NCBI GenBank assembly: GCA_013399015.1
Contig: VWZX01008461.1
Span: forward strand, 2,026,926 to 2,090,925
Direction: 5' to 3'
Origin: Galbula dea
Lineage: Eukaryota > Chordata > Aves > Piciformes > Galbulidae
DNA: 64,000 nucleotides
In this document: positions 12,157 through 23,804 of the stretch, one piece after another
How positions within the stretch are numbered: the stretch's first letter is position 1
Layout of the letters: every line of letters begins with the position of its first letter
Notes under the pieces: generated by a model
Databases searched by the model: none
Told to the model about the DNA's origin: nothing
What the model saw: the letters and a program-made list of their open reading frames with translations, nothing else
Made by a program: the position numbers and the translations under genes

Positions 12157-15100
12157 GTAAGAGGGCATGAGAAGAGCAGGCAGAGATACCTGCCACCAGC
12201 TGCAAGGAAGTTCTGCTGGGCAGTTTGAATGACATTTCTGGGAACAAATCATTTGAGGAGCAGCAGAAGGACCAAAGTCTGCTCTCCCCAGAGCTCTGTG
12301 TCCTGTAGTTAGGCTCTCTGACATCTCAGGAGCTTTCCCTGTGGGATGAAGCATTTGTTGATGTGGGTTATCTGGTGTCTAATGATGAGGCCACGCTGCG
12401 GTCTCTCCTTTAATGGAGGCACTGGCAGCATTTACCACCATCACTCAGACACTGATTTTCTGAGGATTAGAGGAACACAGTGTCTGCTGTCAGGTTGGCT
12501 GATGATGTCCAAGAGGCTCCAAAGCTGTTTGGGGATAGACAGACAGACTCATTCTGTCTCACATACGTGTGTGTGCACGCACACAGGACATGCCCACATA
12601 GGCTTCATTTCCTGAGGAAACAAGGCTGAGGAACAGGCAGTGGTCAGAATATTCTGAGCTGGAAGGGACCCACAGGGATCATCTAGTCCAGCTCCCTACC
12701 CTGCACAGGACACCCCAAGAATCACACCATGTGCCTGAGAGCAGTGTCCAAGTGCCTCTTGAGCTCCTTCAGGCTTGGTGCTGAGACCACGTCACTGGGG
12801 AGGTTGTTCCAGGGCCCAACCACCCTCTGGGTGAAGAACCTTTTCCTGATATCTAAAAGACCTTTTCCTGACACCTAAAGAACCTTTTCCTGATCTCAAA
12901 AAACCCTTTTCCTGATATCCTGATAGTTGTTGAAGGCATGCAGGAAAAGAGGTGAAACATCTCCCTCTTAGAAGCCTTAAAAAGCTCTGTGGTGTTGAAG
13001 CCTACTGAGAGTTGGAGTGATGTCACCCAAGGTGCTTCTCCAGACACACATCTAGCTGGCAATTCTCCTTACACACCTCCAGGAGTGATGTGTCCATTCT
13101 TCTGTGCCCTGAGAGTATGTGACCTCACACTTCTGGCTGTGGACTAATCCTGACTGCCTCCCTCAGGTACGTGAGCGAGACCTGCCCTTCGTGATGCACA
13201 CACTGGCTGCTGAGTTCACCATCCTCAGAGTAGTGAATGGGGAGACAGTGGCTGCTGATGACCTTGGCATAACCAATGGATTTGTCAAACCAAAACTAGG
13301 TAAGGACCAGCATGGGCTCAGATTGCTAGGGATTGTTCTTTCTGACACGTGGTGGTGAAAGTCTCTGCCTCCTAATCTTCATTCAACATTTTGGGGAATG
13401 TTTATCCTGTTGGAAGATAATCAACTATCTTAACACATGCCTGTGCTCCTAGTTCAACCAAGGGCTTGAGTAGGTGCTTAACTTTCTGAGCAGTGTGGAT
13501 GAGCTTTGCTGAATTGGAGCCTTTCAAGCCTGGTTTCACATCTCTAGAGGAGCCATGCCTTTTGTAGGACAGAAGGATAAAGTGCAGTTCATTTCAGTTG
13601 CAAAACTAACATGGTAGCCCATATTTCAACATTCCAAAGGAAAAGGGTTTGTATCAGAGCTTGTTTAAGTCTTGCACTGATTGATGCACAGAGAATGCTG
13701 TTGTTCAACTTCCACCCTTCAGCCCCAGTCACAGGATCGAGGGCACAAGGTGCTCAGGGCTGTACAGAACCTTTAGATGTTTCCAGTCTAGAGGAACAAG
13801 CATCAAGCAAAAGGCACAATCAGGGAAAGGAACTTACTTAAATGCACATGTACCTCCATGCCTGTGTGCAATTCTGGGCCCAGGGATCAGATCCTCTGAG
13901 GTGCCACTCAGCCTAATCACTTGATAGCTCCAGATAATCTTGCTTAAGAAAATGAGCCTTAAGCCAAAAGCAGAAAGGAAAGGCCCAGGGAGATGCCTGT
14001 GGATTGGGCACAGGTATGCAATTTGCTGGCTTGCTCTGTTTGGGAGTTGCATGTCTAAATACAGGCTGATTCCCAGCCACTGACTGCAGTCTGTTTGCCA
14101 AGCTGGGTTTTAATTTGGATAGATGTTACAGCAAAATAAGCCCCCCTGAAAGGAGGAAAAAGGTGAACTGCCACCAACCCCAGCCAGAGAAGCACCTTCC
14201 ATAGTGCTGCCTTTTCAATGGTGGAAGCCTGAATTCATTTCTGCTTTTCAGTGTGTGTTGCCACCTCCTTTAGGTTGCCCCATGCCTCATGTGGATGCAT
14301 CTGGTGGCCTGAAAGTCCTTACAACAGAGAGCTGACCTATGGGCCGTGTAGGGCAGGGTACCTGGGATGATCTCACCCAATGCCCTGGGGAGAACACCAC
14401 AGGAGCAGGTTGTCCCCAAGCTCCTCAGTCCCTGTCTGAGAGCCAGCAGGGCTTCAGCAATGAGGAACATCCTTACCAATCCAGGCAGCTTTCCCTGTGG
14501 TGCTGCCTGGGCATGGATTACACCTCTGGTGGGACATGAACCTGCTGCAGATGTGGCTTCATCGCTGTGTGTGTCTGTCTCTTTTCAGTTCAGAGGCCTG
14601 TCATTCATCCCCTTTCCAGTCCAAGTAATATGTTCTGTGTCACCAGCCTGGATCCAGACACCCTTCCCACTGTTGCTACACTCCTAATGGATGTCATGTT
14701 TTACTCCAATGGGTAAGTCCCAGCAGGGAGCTAGGCTCCCAGGGGAGGTGTGACCAGCATCTGCCTCCTCCGGGATGCCCAGGGGCCTTATGCTGCTGCA
14801 CCTACAGAGGGAGGTTTCACAGGCTCTGAAGGGTTGTCCTGACAGGTGGAAGCCAAACAGGAGACTGAGAGGAATCCTCTGGCTTTGGAAAGCTGATTTC
14901 ACTGACTCTAAAGCCTTCCTTTGCTCTCCTGGCCACAGCTAATGCTGCTCTCTTCTTCTTCAGAGTCAAAGACTCGGTGGTGGGCAACGAAGACTCGGGA
15001 CACATTCGCTTCTTCTCCTTTTCTCTCATTGAGGGTTACATCTCCTTGGTCATGGATGTCCAGACACAGCAGAGGTGAGCTTTGGTTTTAGGACCCCAAA

Positions 15101-18100
15101 AAAAAGCACTTGGGATGATCTTAGAAGAGCAGGAAGCAGCTTAAGCTCCTCCATGTTTATTCTTGGGAGGCTCATTGCACGGGTGTCATGTGCCTGTGCA
15201 TCCAGTTCCTTTTCTGAGGTGTTCATTCCAGCTCCTGAATTTTGGGCTTCCCTGTCCCAGCCCTCAGGGAAATCACAAGCCAATGTAATGCAGAGTTATC
15301 TTACTTTTGAGAGAGGAAGACTGGAGCAGAGGGATTCTGACATTATTCTGTTGTTCATTAGTTGTGCTTTTAAGAGCAAAACACAAAACAGTGTCTGGTA
15401 TACATGGTTGGAAGTTGGACTGCCAAAGAGCAAAAGTGGGGTGGGGACATCAATGATGTTGTTCTCTCCTGCTTTGCTTTTCCACATGGCTGGGCTTGGT
15501 GTGGAGTCTGGTTGTGATAATAATGCAGTGAGTCACCCCTGTGCAGCAGGAGCCCATGACTCCTTTGTCTGGCAAGGAGAAAGTCAGCTGGGGAGCAGGG
15601 ATGAGCCTCTTGGGCTGTGTGTGGACTTCTGCAGCTTCACATCCTGCAAGTCTCTGAGGTCTGGAGGCTAGACAGGATGCTGCACTGGGATGCAATGCAT
15701 AGGTTTGCTTTTGACACACAGAGCAGTGTTTGGGTTTGATTCTTGCCTGCCCCAGAGACTTGTCTGCAGTCTATTAATTGCCCTCTTGAAAGTTTCTTTG
15801 ACCTTAATTGGACCAAACCTCTGTCTGCCTTCAGGAGAGGCTAGAGGGTTGGAGCAGCAGCCTGGTGCTTGGGGAAGCTGGGCAGCCAATTCCTTCTGTC
15901 ACAGACTGCCTGCTTGACCTTGGGCAAGTCTCTTAGGCATTGGTTTTCTTTCATCTGCTAAGAAATGAGGATCTCTGCAGGTATGCCAGGGACCTTCCAG
16001 GGATGGTATGGAAAAAAGCACTGATGATGCTCAGACACAAAAGCAGTGGTGGTCAGTGTTCACCTTCCTAAGAGAGTAGGTGTGGAAACACATTCTGTCT
16101 CTAAATGCAACTCAAATCAAACCTTCAGATCAATAGTCTTGACATCTGTAAAGCTGGGGCATGGCCTGTTCCTTAGAAATCTGTTTTTCCATGCCTCCCT
16201 GGTTGCCTGTGCACAGTTCCAGCATCAGATGCTGCTTTACCACAGGACATCTGTCCTGCTTGCCTTGAGTTCTCTCAGTCCCACCAAGCTGCTGCCAGGG
16301 CTCTTGTTGCCTTCAAGGAGCTCAGGGGCTAGAGGAGCAGCAGCATCCCTGCAGGCAGACTCTGACACACTGCTGGGGTTTAATTGCCACATTTGGTCTT
16401 CCTTCTCTTTTACAGATTTCCTAATAATTTGTTGTTTACAAGTGCATCTGGTGAGCTCTGGAAGATGGTGAGGATTGGTGGGCAGCCTCTTGGCTTTGGT
16501 AGGTAAACATTTGGAGGATCAGTTGGTGCCCAGGTAGTCAATGGCCTCAGGGCCTTCAAGGGTGATGGAAAAATGATCCCTCTGAGGCTGAGGCTTTTTA
16601 AGAGCCAGCAGCTTACTGCAAGCTGAGATTCTCAAACAGGAGGAGTCTGACTCCTACCTAATAAGTCAGACTTCTAAATATACTTCTGCAAGTGCTTCCA
16701 TGCTTGACAGCTCCATCTAAATTGCAGTCATCTGCTGGACTTTGGCAGGAGCTCCAACTGGGGCTCTGCCTGAAGAGAAGAAGTGGCCAAAAAGAAAGCA
16801 GTGTAGATTACTGACAGCAGTGGTCAGAAGGCACTGTCATGCTCCAGTGCAGTCCTTGGGCAACTCTGTGGCTTTCCTGGATTTAATCCTGATTTAGAGC
16901 AGTCCAGGTGGGAGTCTGTTCACAGACCTGTTTCCCATCCAGTGCTGCAAGAAGAATCAAATGCTTCATGTCTGCAGAAGTGTTCTTGTTATTTTTCTGC
17001 CCACTGGAGTTTTCAGGAGGGGGATCCAAATACTGCACCACAGCAAACACTGGGGCTCCTCCCCCTGGGCTCTGAAACAGGTACAAAGTAGAAACTGCAG
17101 GAGCAGCTCTGAAAAATATTTAGCCATTTTTGGGGGTTTAATTGCAATGTCAACACCAGCCAACCAGAAGGAGCAAGAAGGATATTTTCATGCACCTTCT
17201 CTTTATGCATTTTAAAGGCACAGTATCTGGAAATGGATGGTATGTGCCACTGGGGGGACATCAGGACACCTCCCAGTCCCCTAACTCTGTGATCCTAGGA
17301 TCATTATGGTTGGAAATGATCTCTGACATCACCCAACACTACCATGCCCACCACTAAACCATGTCCCCCCAAGGCCTACAACTACATGTTAAGCATCTTA
17401 ACTTGCAGTCAGTTGAAAATGTTCCATTTGGATCAATCCCCTTGAGTGAAACTCAGATTTCATCTGGAAACAGTGTACCCCTGATCTGCAATGAACAGGA
17501 CAGAGGAACCATTGCAATCCTGGTTCAGGGGCTGTGGTGGGCTGTTGTTTAGGGACCATGTGTCCAGGCTGACCAGCAAATCAGCATCTCCTTGCTCAGA
17601 GATGCAGAGCAAAGTGTTTACTAGCAACAGCTAAAGAGAAAAATGGAGTTGAAGGGTATAGGAGACTGGTTTTGGTGCTTCCTTCCTCAGCATCAGTAAT
17701 TACCTTTCTTTGAACCTCTGGAAATCATTTCAGGGCTAATCTTTTGTGCCTTTGTGGGATTTCCATTTCTCTGTAACAAGAAGAAGGCAATCAAATGAGA
17801 TGTGCAATGTCTCATGGTGGCCCAAAGAGCCTGCTTCTGTGGGAAGGGACACAGAGGTTCCTTGCTGATGAAAGTTGGTGAAGATAAACTGCTCCTTGGA
17901 TAGGTGCAGAGCTGCTGAGACCCAGGAGTTCTGTGAGACTGCCAGGGGCCATTCAGTGACTGAGTTCTTTCTCTTCCCTCCCCAGATGAATGTGGAATTG
18001 TGGCTCAGATTTCTGAGCCCTTGGCTGCAGCTGACATCCCAGCCTACTACATCAGTACATTTAAGTTTGATCACGCATTGGTGAGTATCCAGACAGCTTC

Positions 18101-21100
18101 TTTGGGACAGGGGAGATCTTTACCCTGGGAGAAGACTCCTGGTGAGAGCCTATGGGAGTGCCTTTGCTCTGGCTAGCCCAGCAGATAGCTCTCTGCAGCC
18201 TCCTGGCTGTCAGAGGCTCCTGAAGCAAGCCCAGCCCCATCTCAAGGCAAAGCCACCTTAGGGACTGTCCTTCTCATGTCAGGCTGCTCTGAGTCCTTAC
18301 AGTCCTGGCAGAGGTGGAGACTTCAGGGCTTTCCTGAGCAGCCTCTTCCTCTGCATCACTATCTTTCCCTAGAAACAGCCACAAACCCTCTCTGTTTTCC
18401 TGCAAATGTGGTCAGAGGCTTCAGGCTCTCAGGAGATTGAGTGCCTTGGTGTGAGGGAAACCTTTTGGAGCATCTTCATCACCTGGTACCTGCATGGCCC
18501 TCACCTTTGTGTTTTGAGCCCCACCTGTGAGTCTTGCTCAGCTCTGCTGCCTCTGCATCATCCTCCTGGTGGTGTAGGCCACCAGCCAAAGTGGCAGTGG
18601 TTGGCAGCAGAGCAGGGGAAGGTGATTCTGCAGCAGAGGAGGTTGGTGCCATGTCTGTCCCTGGGAGTGCCCACGAGCAGCTGCAGCAGAGGCAGCAGCA
18701 GCAGGCTGTTGCCCTTCCTGCTGGGTTCTCTTCTCTTTGAGATTGGTGAAGGTTTTCCCTTCTAGGCCTTCCTTCTGCTCTTCCTTTGGCTAGATAGGAC
18801 ACTCCAAAGGGAGGAATTTCCCTGCAAAGGGCAAATTGCTGTGCCCATAGCCCCAGGCAGGATGGCATGAGACTTGCAGCCCATTCCCCAAGTCCTGAAG
18901 GAGGGAGTCAGTAACCCATGAGCTAACAAAAAACAAATGCCTTGTGCTTTTTGAGCCCTTTTGTCTTAAAGATGCCCTTTATTGCATTATGCTGCTCTTT
19001 TCCCCACTGTCAATTCCCTGCTCAGGTTCTGCTTTGGCCCTCTAAAAGCTCCAGTGGTTTGGGGTTCTCTTTTGGGCTTTTTCAGCTAATGACTGTGGGG
19101 TTTCACAGTTGGTGTGAACCATTTGCAGCCTGTACATCATATGTGTAAAGAGGAAGAGTAAATATTATTCCAGATAGCAAAGGTCAAAGTGTTATAGCTG
19201 TTTGTCTTATTTTCTTGAATATTAACTGTGCTGATAAGATAAGCTAATAAAACACCATTTTAACATCAATACTGTTAGCTTTGCCTCACATTCCTGCCTG
19301 TTGTGGTGGCCCCAGCTGCATGTTTTCTGTGCAGGGCACAAGGTGCAGAGTGCTTCTAGTTGTCAAGCAATATCTGGAGAGCTAAGCCCTGATGGTTCAA
19401 AGAGAGATTTCACCTGAAACTTGGGCCAGACAGTTGTGATGACTCTGCAGGCAGCTCCACCTTGTAGAAGGGTCTCACCCTGCTGTGTCTGAGCCCAGCA
19501 GATCCCTGTCTCCAAGCTGCTGGCAGGGTATTAGCTGGGCTGTGCCCTAAGGTCTGCAGATCTTCCTGGCTCAAAACCAGGATTTTTAGCCTTTTTTCCT
19601 GCTGCTTGTTATGTTCTTTGTGTGTGGTTTTAAAAGGTCCTCCTCTGGACAGTGCTATTCTAGCTGTCAAATCCTTCCACCAGCTGCAAGGTGCATTTCA
19701 AACCCTCCTGTGCTTGACTTTGCTTTGGCTGTGGTGGCAGGGTCCTGTGCTTGCTGGCTCTGGGTTGCTTTGGTTGGCCAAGATCCTAGCCTAGATTTTG
19801 GCATGTTTTCCCTAACTTTGTGACTCAGACACCTTGACTTCTAGTGGCATTTCTCAAGTTCTAAGTGCAGCTGGAATCCTTCTCTACATCCTCCCTTTAT
19901 TTAAGGTTGTTCAGTCAAGAGTTTAGAGTGCTTTAGGAAACCTTGTGCTTCCCTTTGACCTGCTCTTCTTTGTCTCCTGTGCATCTTCAGGTTGTTTTTG
20001 TTGCCTAATTTCTTACCTGACCTGGCTGTTCATACTCAGGTCTTCCTGCAGTGCTGTAGCTGTAGAAGTTTGCCCTGGAGATCAGGGCCTGTGCTTGAGA
20101 CAGGAACCTTCCTTTGGGACAGGAACCTGCAGGTCTCTGGTGTGTCCCCTGGGTGACCTAAGGTCAGGCTGGAGAGCAGCAATGGTTTCCAGCTCCCTCT
20201 AGAGAGACCAAGAGAGGAGAGTCCCTGCTCCAGGTGCTCTGCTCTCACTGCCTCATGCTCAGAGCTATCTTGCTCTTCTTCACCAACCTTTTGCATCTCA
20301 TGGGGCTGAAGCTACATCTGGGATGGAGTTTGGAGCTTTTTTTCCCTTCATGGTAGATGCTTTGGTCTTCCCTCCAGCCAAGAGGTGACTATGTTGAGGT
20401 GGGTGCCCTGGAATAGGGATCTTTTCTAAGAGAGGGGTGTTAGGACTTCTCCACTGATGGCAAACTAGGATGTGTCCTGCAGATCAAAACTCTTCTGACA
20501 TCTGTCCTGGAGAGACATCTGCCCCAAACATTGCTGGTATGATTGATACCACTGCCCCTGTTGTGCTGAAGTGAGGAGATGTGGCCATGCAGGTCCAAGC
20601 CAGTTGGTTGGAACCAGTCACATCTGCTTCCTCCTGCTCCCTTTCTGCACTGAAGGAGCAAATGAAGAACCCTGCTGATGTCCTCTGGGGCTGGCTAAGG
20701 AAGTGTGTTTTGCAGGATGGCTTCTGATGTCTTATCTCATTCTGGAGAGAGTCACACAGCTCCTTCCACCAGGGTATTCAGTGGGCTGGGGAAGGTGATG
20801 GAGAAGAGGCAGTGAAGGGTCCTGTCTCCAGGTCCTGTTCCCTGCAGTGGGGATTTGCTGTATGCTTGCTTTAAGATCATCTTCTTCCTTTGCCAGCTGA
20901 CTTCTAGTCACACATCATCAGTTAGCCACTCCTTTTCCATCTCCCCCTTGGAAAACTGGGCCTTTGTCTTGTTATTTCTCAGGAGCTTCTTTCCCTCAGC
21001 TTTGCTGAAAGCCTTACAGAAGGTCACAGTCCACTTGGATTTCCACTCTCTGAGCTCTGGAGAGTGTCCAGTGAATCCAGGGGTTGTGCTGCTGCCCAAG

Positions 21101-21997
21101 GACTCAAAATACCTCCCAGAGGAGACAGTCCCTTCTTCAACTTACTTAAGGGGAATTATTTTGGCCTCTTGCAGCAGCAGCTCACAGATAATTTGTCTTC
21201 CCCCTTTCCAAGAGCTGTTCACTGCCTGTCCCCTGAGTGCAGTCTTTAGTTTCTGTAGTGGTCAGGTGCCTCTTTTCTGTCTGCTGTAACTTTCCTGCTG
21301 CTCTCCTCTTCTGCCAGTGCCAGTCCCTCTTAGATCCTCTGTTCCAGGAGTTCTTTCTTGCAGGAAGTGTGAAAAGACCCACTAATCCCTTTGGAAATGG
21401 CCTGCTGTGCTTCAGTCTCCTCACCAGGCTGGATAAGAAAGCTCAGGTGCTTGGTTGTGCCATCTGGATCCTCCCCCTGCCACCCCATCCCAAGCAGACT
21501 GTTCCCCTGTCACCTAGCCTGGTCTCCCCACCCTCCCTTACAGGTCTCATGTGTGTAGGGTGCCCTGGAGAGCCCTGAGGCGTCCCCATCAGCACAGGCA
21601 TCCTGCATGAGCTAGCTCCCAGCACACAAATGCTTTACCAACAAAAGGAAGGGAAAGGAGGAGAGAGGAAGAGGAGGAGGAAAGGAAACCCCCAAGCAGT
21701 TGCCTCCCCACCACAGAGACAGCAAACCAGGCAGATGTTTGCTCCTAGGGGTTACCACTTGGGAAGTGGTGTCTCTTGGGGATGGAATCCTTTCTCAGTG
21801 GGGTTCAGGTGTCCAACAGCAAAGGACTTGGCTCCTTGGGACTGTTGTGACCTTGTCTCCTGCTTCTCCTTCCCTTCTTGTCCCTGCCTGGCTTCTGCTA
21901 GAGCTTAACCTTTCTTTTTCTTTTCTTGCAGGTACCTGAAGAAAATATACATGGTGTGGTCAATGCACTCCAAGTCAGTCAAGCTGAAAAGCATTAG
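11963..21997 (+). CDS. CASTOR2: CASTOR2 (GATSL2), 3' seven coding exons; 5' end outside window
   Basis: Cytosolic ACT-domain protein of the CASTOR family, which binds GATOR2 and restrains mTORC1 amino-acid signalling. Coding exons are 11963-12156, 13167-13299, 14589-14712, 14964-15074, 16416-16498, 17986-18080 and 21932-21997. They join in frame with GT-AG sites into 267 codons plus a split first codon. If the N-terminus matches the human protein these are residues 62-329. Seen in sequence: SEHLSVADATWLALNV, the STYQTDFILV stretch known in CASTOR1 for GATOR2 contact, FSFSLIEGYISLVMD, GGQPLGFDECGIVAQ and FKFDHALVPEEN. QPIGVTKIAKSVIAPLADQN and the terminal SQAEKH match CASTOR2 and not CASTOR1. 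Exons 1-2 (start Met through the DEEGF region) were not seen upstream, so the intron before 11963 is longer than 11.9 kb. RCC1L lies downstream, tail to tail. Identity is secure; exon numbering assumes the human structure. Confidence 0.95.
12640..12930 (-). mobile_element. CR1 LINE fragment, antisense to CASTOR2
   Basis: Reads on + as ctggaagggacccacaggga, ctagtccagctccctaccc and ctggggaggttgttccaggg, so the element points to minus. Its distal part is expanded as a short tandem repeat. Confidence 0.85.
12836..12918. repeat. About 22-bp unit repeated four times inside a CR1
   Basis: The phrase ccttttcctgatatctaaaa recurs four times with small changes: gaacctttt, gacctttt, gaacctttt, aaccctttt, each followed by cctgat or cctgac. 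Confidence 0.85.
13167..13299 (+). CDS. CASTOR2: CASTOR2 coding exon 4
   Basis: Follows acceptor cctccctcag and starts VRERDLPFVMHTLAAEF. It continues through ILRVVNGETVAADDLGITNG to KPKL and ends in phase 1 before gtaagg. Confidence 0.95.
14589..14712 (+). CDS. CASTOR2: CASTOR2 coding exon 5
   Basis: Acceptor cttttcag. Completes a Val codon, then QRPVIHPLSSPSNMFCVTSL through TLLMDVMFYSN. Ends with two bases of a Gly codon before donor gtaagt. Confidence 0.95.
14964..15074 (+). CDS. CASTOR2: CASTOR2 coding exon 6
   Basis: Acceptor cttcttcttcag. Encodes VKDSVVGNEDSGHIRFFSFS then LIEGYISLVMDVQTQQ, ending two bases into an Arg codon before gtgagc. The VKDSVVGNEDSG linker between ACT modules is the least human-like stretch of the protein. 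Confidence 0.95.
16416..16498 (+). CDS. CASTOR2: CASTOR2 coding exon 7
   Basis: Acceptor ctcttttacag. Encodes FPNNLLFTSASGELWKMVR then IGGQPLGF, and ends one base into an Asp codon before gtaggt. Confidence 0.95.
17285..17400 (-). mobile_element. CR1-like tail fragment
   Basis: On +: gtgatcctaggatcattatg, gttggaaatgatctctgaca and ccaccactaaaccatgtccc, the reverse of a CR1 3' end. Degraded. Confidence 0.7.
17986..18080 (+). CDS. CASTOR2: CASTOR2 coding exon 8
   Basis: Acceptor cttccctccccag. Completes Asp, then ECGIVAQISEPLAAADIPAY and YISTFKFDHAL. Ends in phase 0 before gtgagt. The Asp of FKFDHAL aligns with the CASTOR1 residue known to contact arginine. Confidence 0.95.
21932..21997 (+). 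CDS. CASTOR2: CASTOR2 last coding exon with stop
   Basis: Acceptor tttcttttcttgcag. Encodes VPEENIHGVVNALQVSQAEK, then His and the TAG stop at 21995-21997. An intron of about 3.85 kb separates it from the previous exon. Confidence 0.95.
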   Translation, partial: VPEENIHGVVNALQVSQAEKH

Positions 21998-22025
21998 AAA
22001 TCTTCTGAGCTGGTTCCAGATGCTT

Positions 22026-22085
22026 TTTATTATTATAATTATTATTATTATAATTATTATTATTATTATTCTTTTTTTTTTTTTT
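22026..22085 (+). repeat. ATT-rich microsatellite plus T-run
   Basis: About 45 bp of attatt units interrupted by ataatt, then a run of more than ten T. It lies 30 nt after the CASTOR2 stop. Confidence 0.95.
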
Positions 22086-22170
22086 CTCACAGTATTTCTT
22101 GATTCCAGAGAGTGACATGAAAAGAGACTGTGGAAAGTTGAGCAGCAACAGCTCCAATAAGCCTTTGTTT

Positions 22171-22205
22171 TAATAATTATTATTATTATTATTGTTATTT
22201 TATTA
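22171..22205 (+). repeat. Second ATT-rich microsatellite
   Basis: taataattattattattatt followed by attgttattttatt, in the CASTOR2 3' UTR. Confidence 0.95.
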
Positions 22206-22363
22206 AATGGATGAATGAGGGGCAGGAGGAAAGGAAGTTGAGATGATTTCCTGACCTTCAGCTCCAAGGGGAAGTGTAACCTGCCTGTGTCCTCCCTGTG
22301 GCACCCCACAGGGACCCCTGGGGGTGCCTCTCTCTGGAGCAGGGATGGCTCCTGGCACAGCTG

Positions 22364-22420
22364 GGATGGACAGATGGATGGATGGGTGGATGGATGGATG
22401 GGTGGGTGGATGGAGAGATG
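22364..22420 (+). repeat. GGAT/GGGT tetranucleotide repeat
   Basis: Repeated ggatggat and ggtgggtgga units, about 14 copies, imperfect. Confidence 0.95.
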
Positions 22421-23788
22421 GGCTGCTTGCTCAGAGAGAGCCCTGGAAACCCTAAACACAATGGAATGTGGAATTAAACAGCAAAGACATTGCCTAGTGC
22501 TGCCTGGTCTCCTCTCATCAGACTCCCTGGGGGCTGCCCCTCCCTGCATGTGTTGAGGTGGGATGGGACTTGGGTTCTGCTTCCCCTGGCAGAACTCTTG
22601 GGAGCTGGAAAAGGGGTAAACAGCCACTGGTTTGGATTTTCCTCTGTTCCCTTTCTCCCTGCAGTCCAAAGCCAGTGGCTGTGGGAAAGCCTGGGCAGGG
22701 GGAAGCATTGCCCTGGCCCAGCTCCTGGTGACACCACCAAGACCTGTCTGGGTTGAAACTTGTCTGGCTTAGCTCAGTTTTCCCCAGTCACCCTCCCACT
22801 GCCACATCTCTTGCTCCAGGGCAGCTGCTGTCCTCTCACCCTCACATCAGAGCCCTCCCCAAGCCCTTGTCCCCCAGCAAGAGGAGGGAAGTGTCTTTCC
22901 TCCTGCCCCCTGGGGCTTTTCTCCATCCCCTCTGGACACATTCACAGGGACATGAAGGGCTGCCCATGGTCCCTGGGTAGCTGCTCCTACACATCCCAGG
23001 CCACCTCAGCCAAGAGCCTCAGTGGATTGACCCCCCACCCAGGGCCAGGAGGCTTCCCAAAGCCCTGCTGGGACCCTGCTGTAGTTTTATCATCAGCTCC
23101 TTCATCACCAGGGTGGAAATTGCTGCCAGTTGAGTCTTTCCAGCCTTTGAAGGCAGTTTGGTTTGGAGTTGGTGGAGTTTTGGGAATACTGTGCTTTAAG
23201 TGGCATGTATTAATCTCTCTTGGCATAGTGAGGCCTTAGTGGAAGTCTTTGGGGTTGCTGGAGCTCAGAGGGCTTGGCACCTGCAGTGGGTGACATTGCT
23301 ATTAAGTCATTTATCCAGAGTGTTCATCATCTAAACACCATGCTGCTGCTTCCAACTGGATTTTTAACTCCAAGCTCAGTGTTGCCATTCCCAGGGGCAC
23401 AGGTAGGGAGGGAATGCTGTTGGTCAGAGAGATTAGTCAACCTTTGTCTGTAACAAAAGACCCTGCTTGTGGGGCTGCAGATGGCATGGAGCAATGACTG
23501 ACTCTGCTGTGCAGAGCAGACATGGGGATTTTCACCACTGACACTCTAAGGACAAAAAAAAAGAAGTTACTGGAAGGTCAGGATTGCTTTAGCCAAGAAA
23601 AGCACCCAACAGAAGCTAGGCAGGGTTCATCTTTCTTCATGGTCTGTCCTGCAGCTGCTGGGAAGGGAGGAAGGCAGTGTGGCATGGAGGCATGGAGCAG
23701 AGGAGGTCACTCCAGCTCCAGCATGGCCCTGGGAGCACCCAGTTGTTTTCCTGCCACACTTGATGCTCTCTGCAGCCTGCAAACACCT

Positions 23789-23804
23789 GAGAGAGAGAGA
23801 GAGA
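23789..23804 (+). repeat. GA dinucleotide repeat
   Basis: Seven to eight GA units. Confidence 0.9.

Larger units (their letters stand above)
12157..21931 (+). other. CASTOR2 introns between coding exons
   Basis: Six introns, the longest 18081-21931. Repeats recognised are CR1 fragments at 12640-12930 and 17285-17400. Nothing else identified; open frames in 19.6-21.6 kb have no recognisable protein. Confidence 0.6.

Noticed and set aside
20855..21289. 144-codon plus-strand frame in the last CASTOR2 intron
   Set aside because: Considered as a possible retroelement or gene remnant, but no motif was recognised and composition is intron-like.
21905..22708. 267-codon minus-strand open frame
   Set aside because: It reads through the ATT and GGAT repeats (Asn/Ile runs and His-Pro-Ser-Ile repeats) and overlaps the CASTOR2 last exon on the other strand. 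Low complexity, not a gene.
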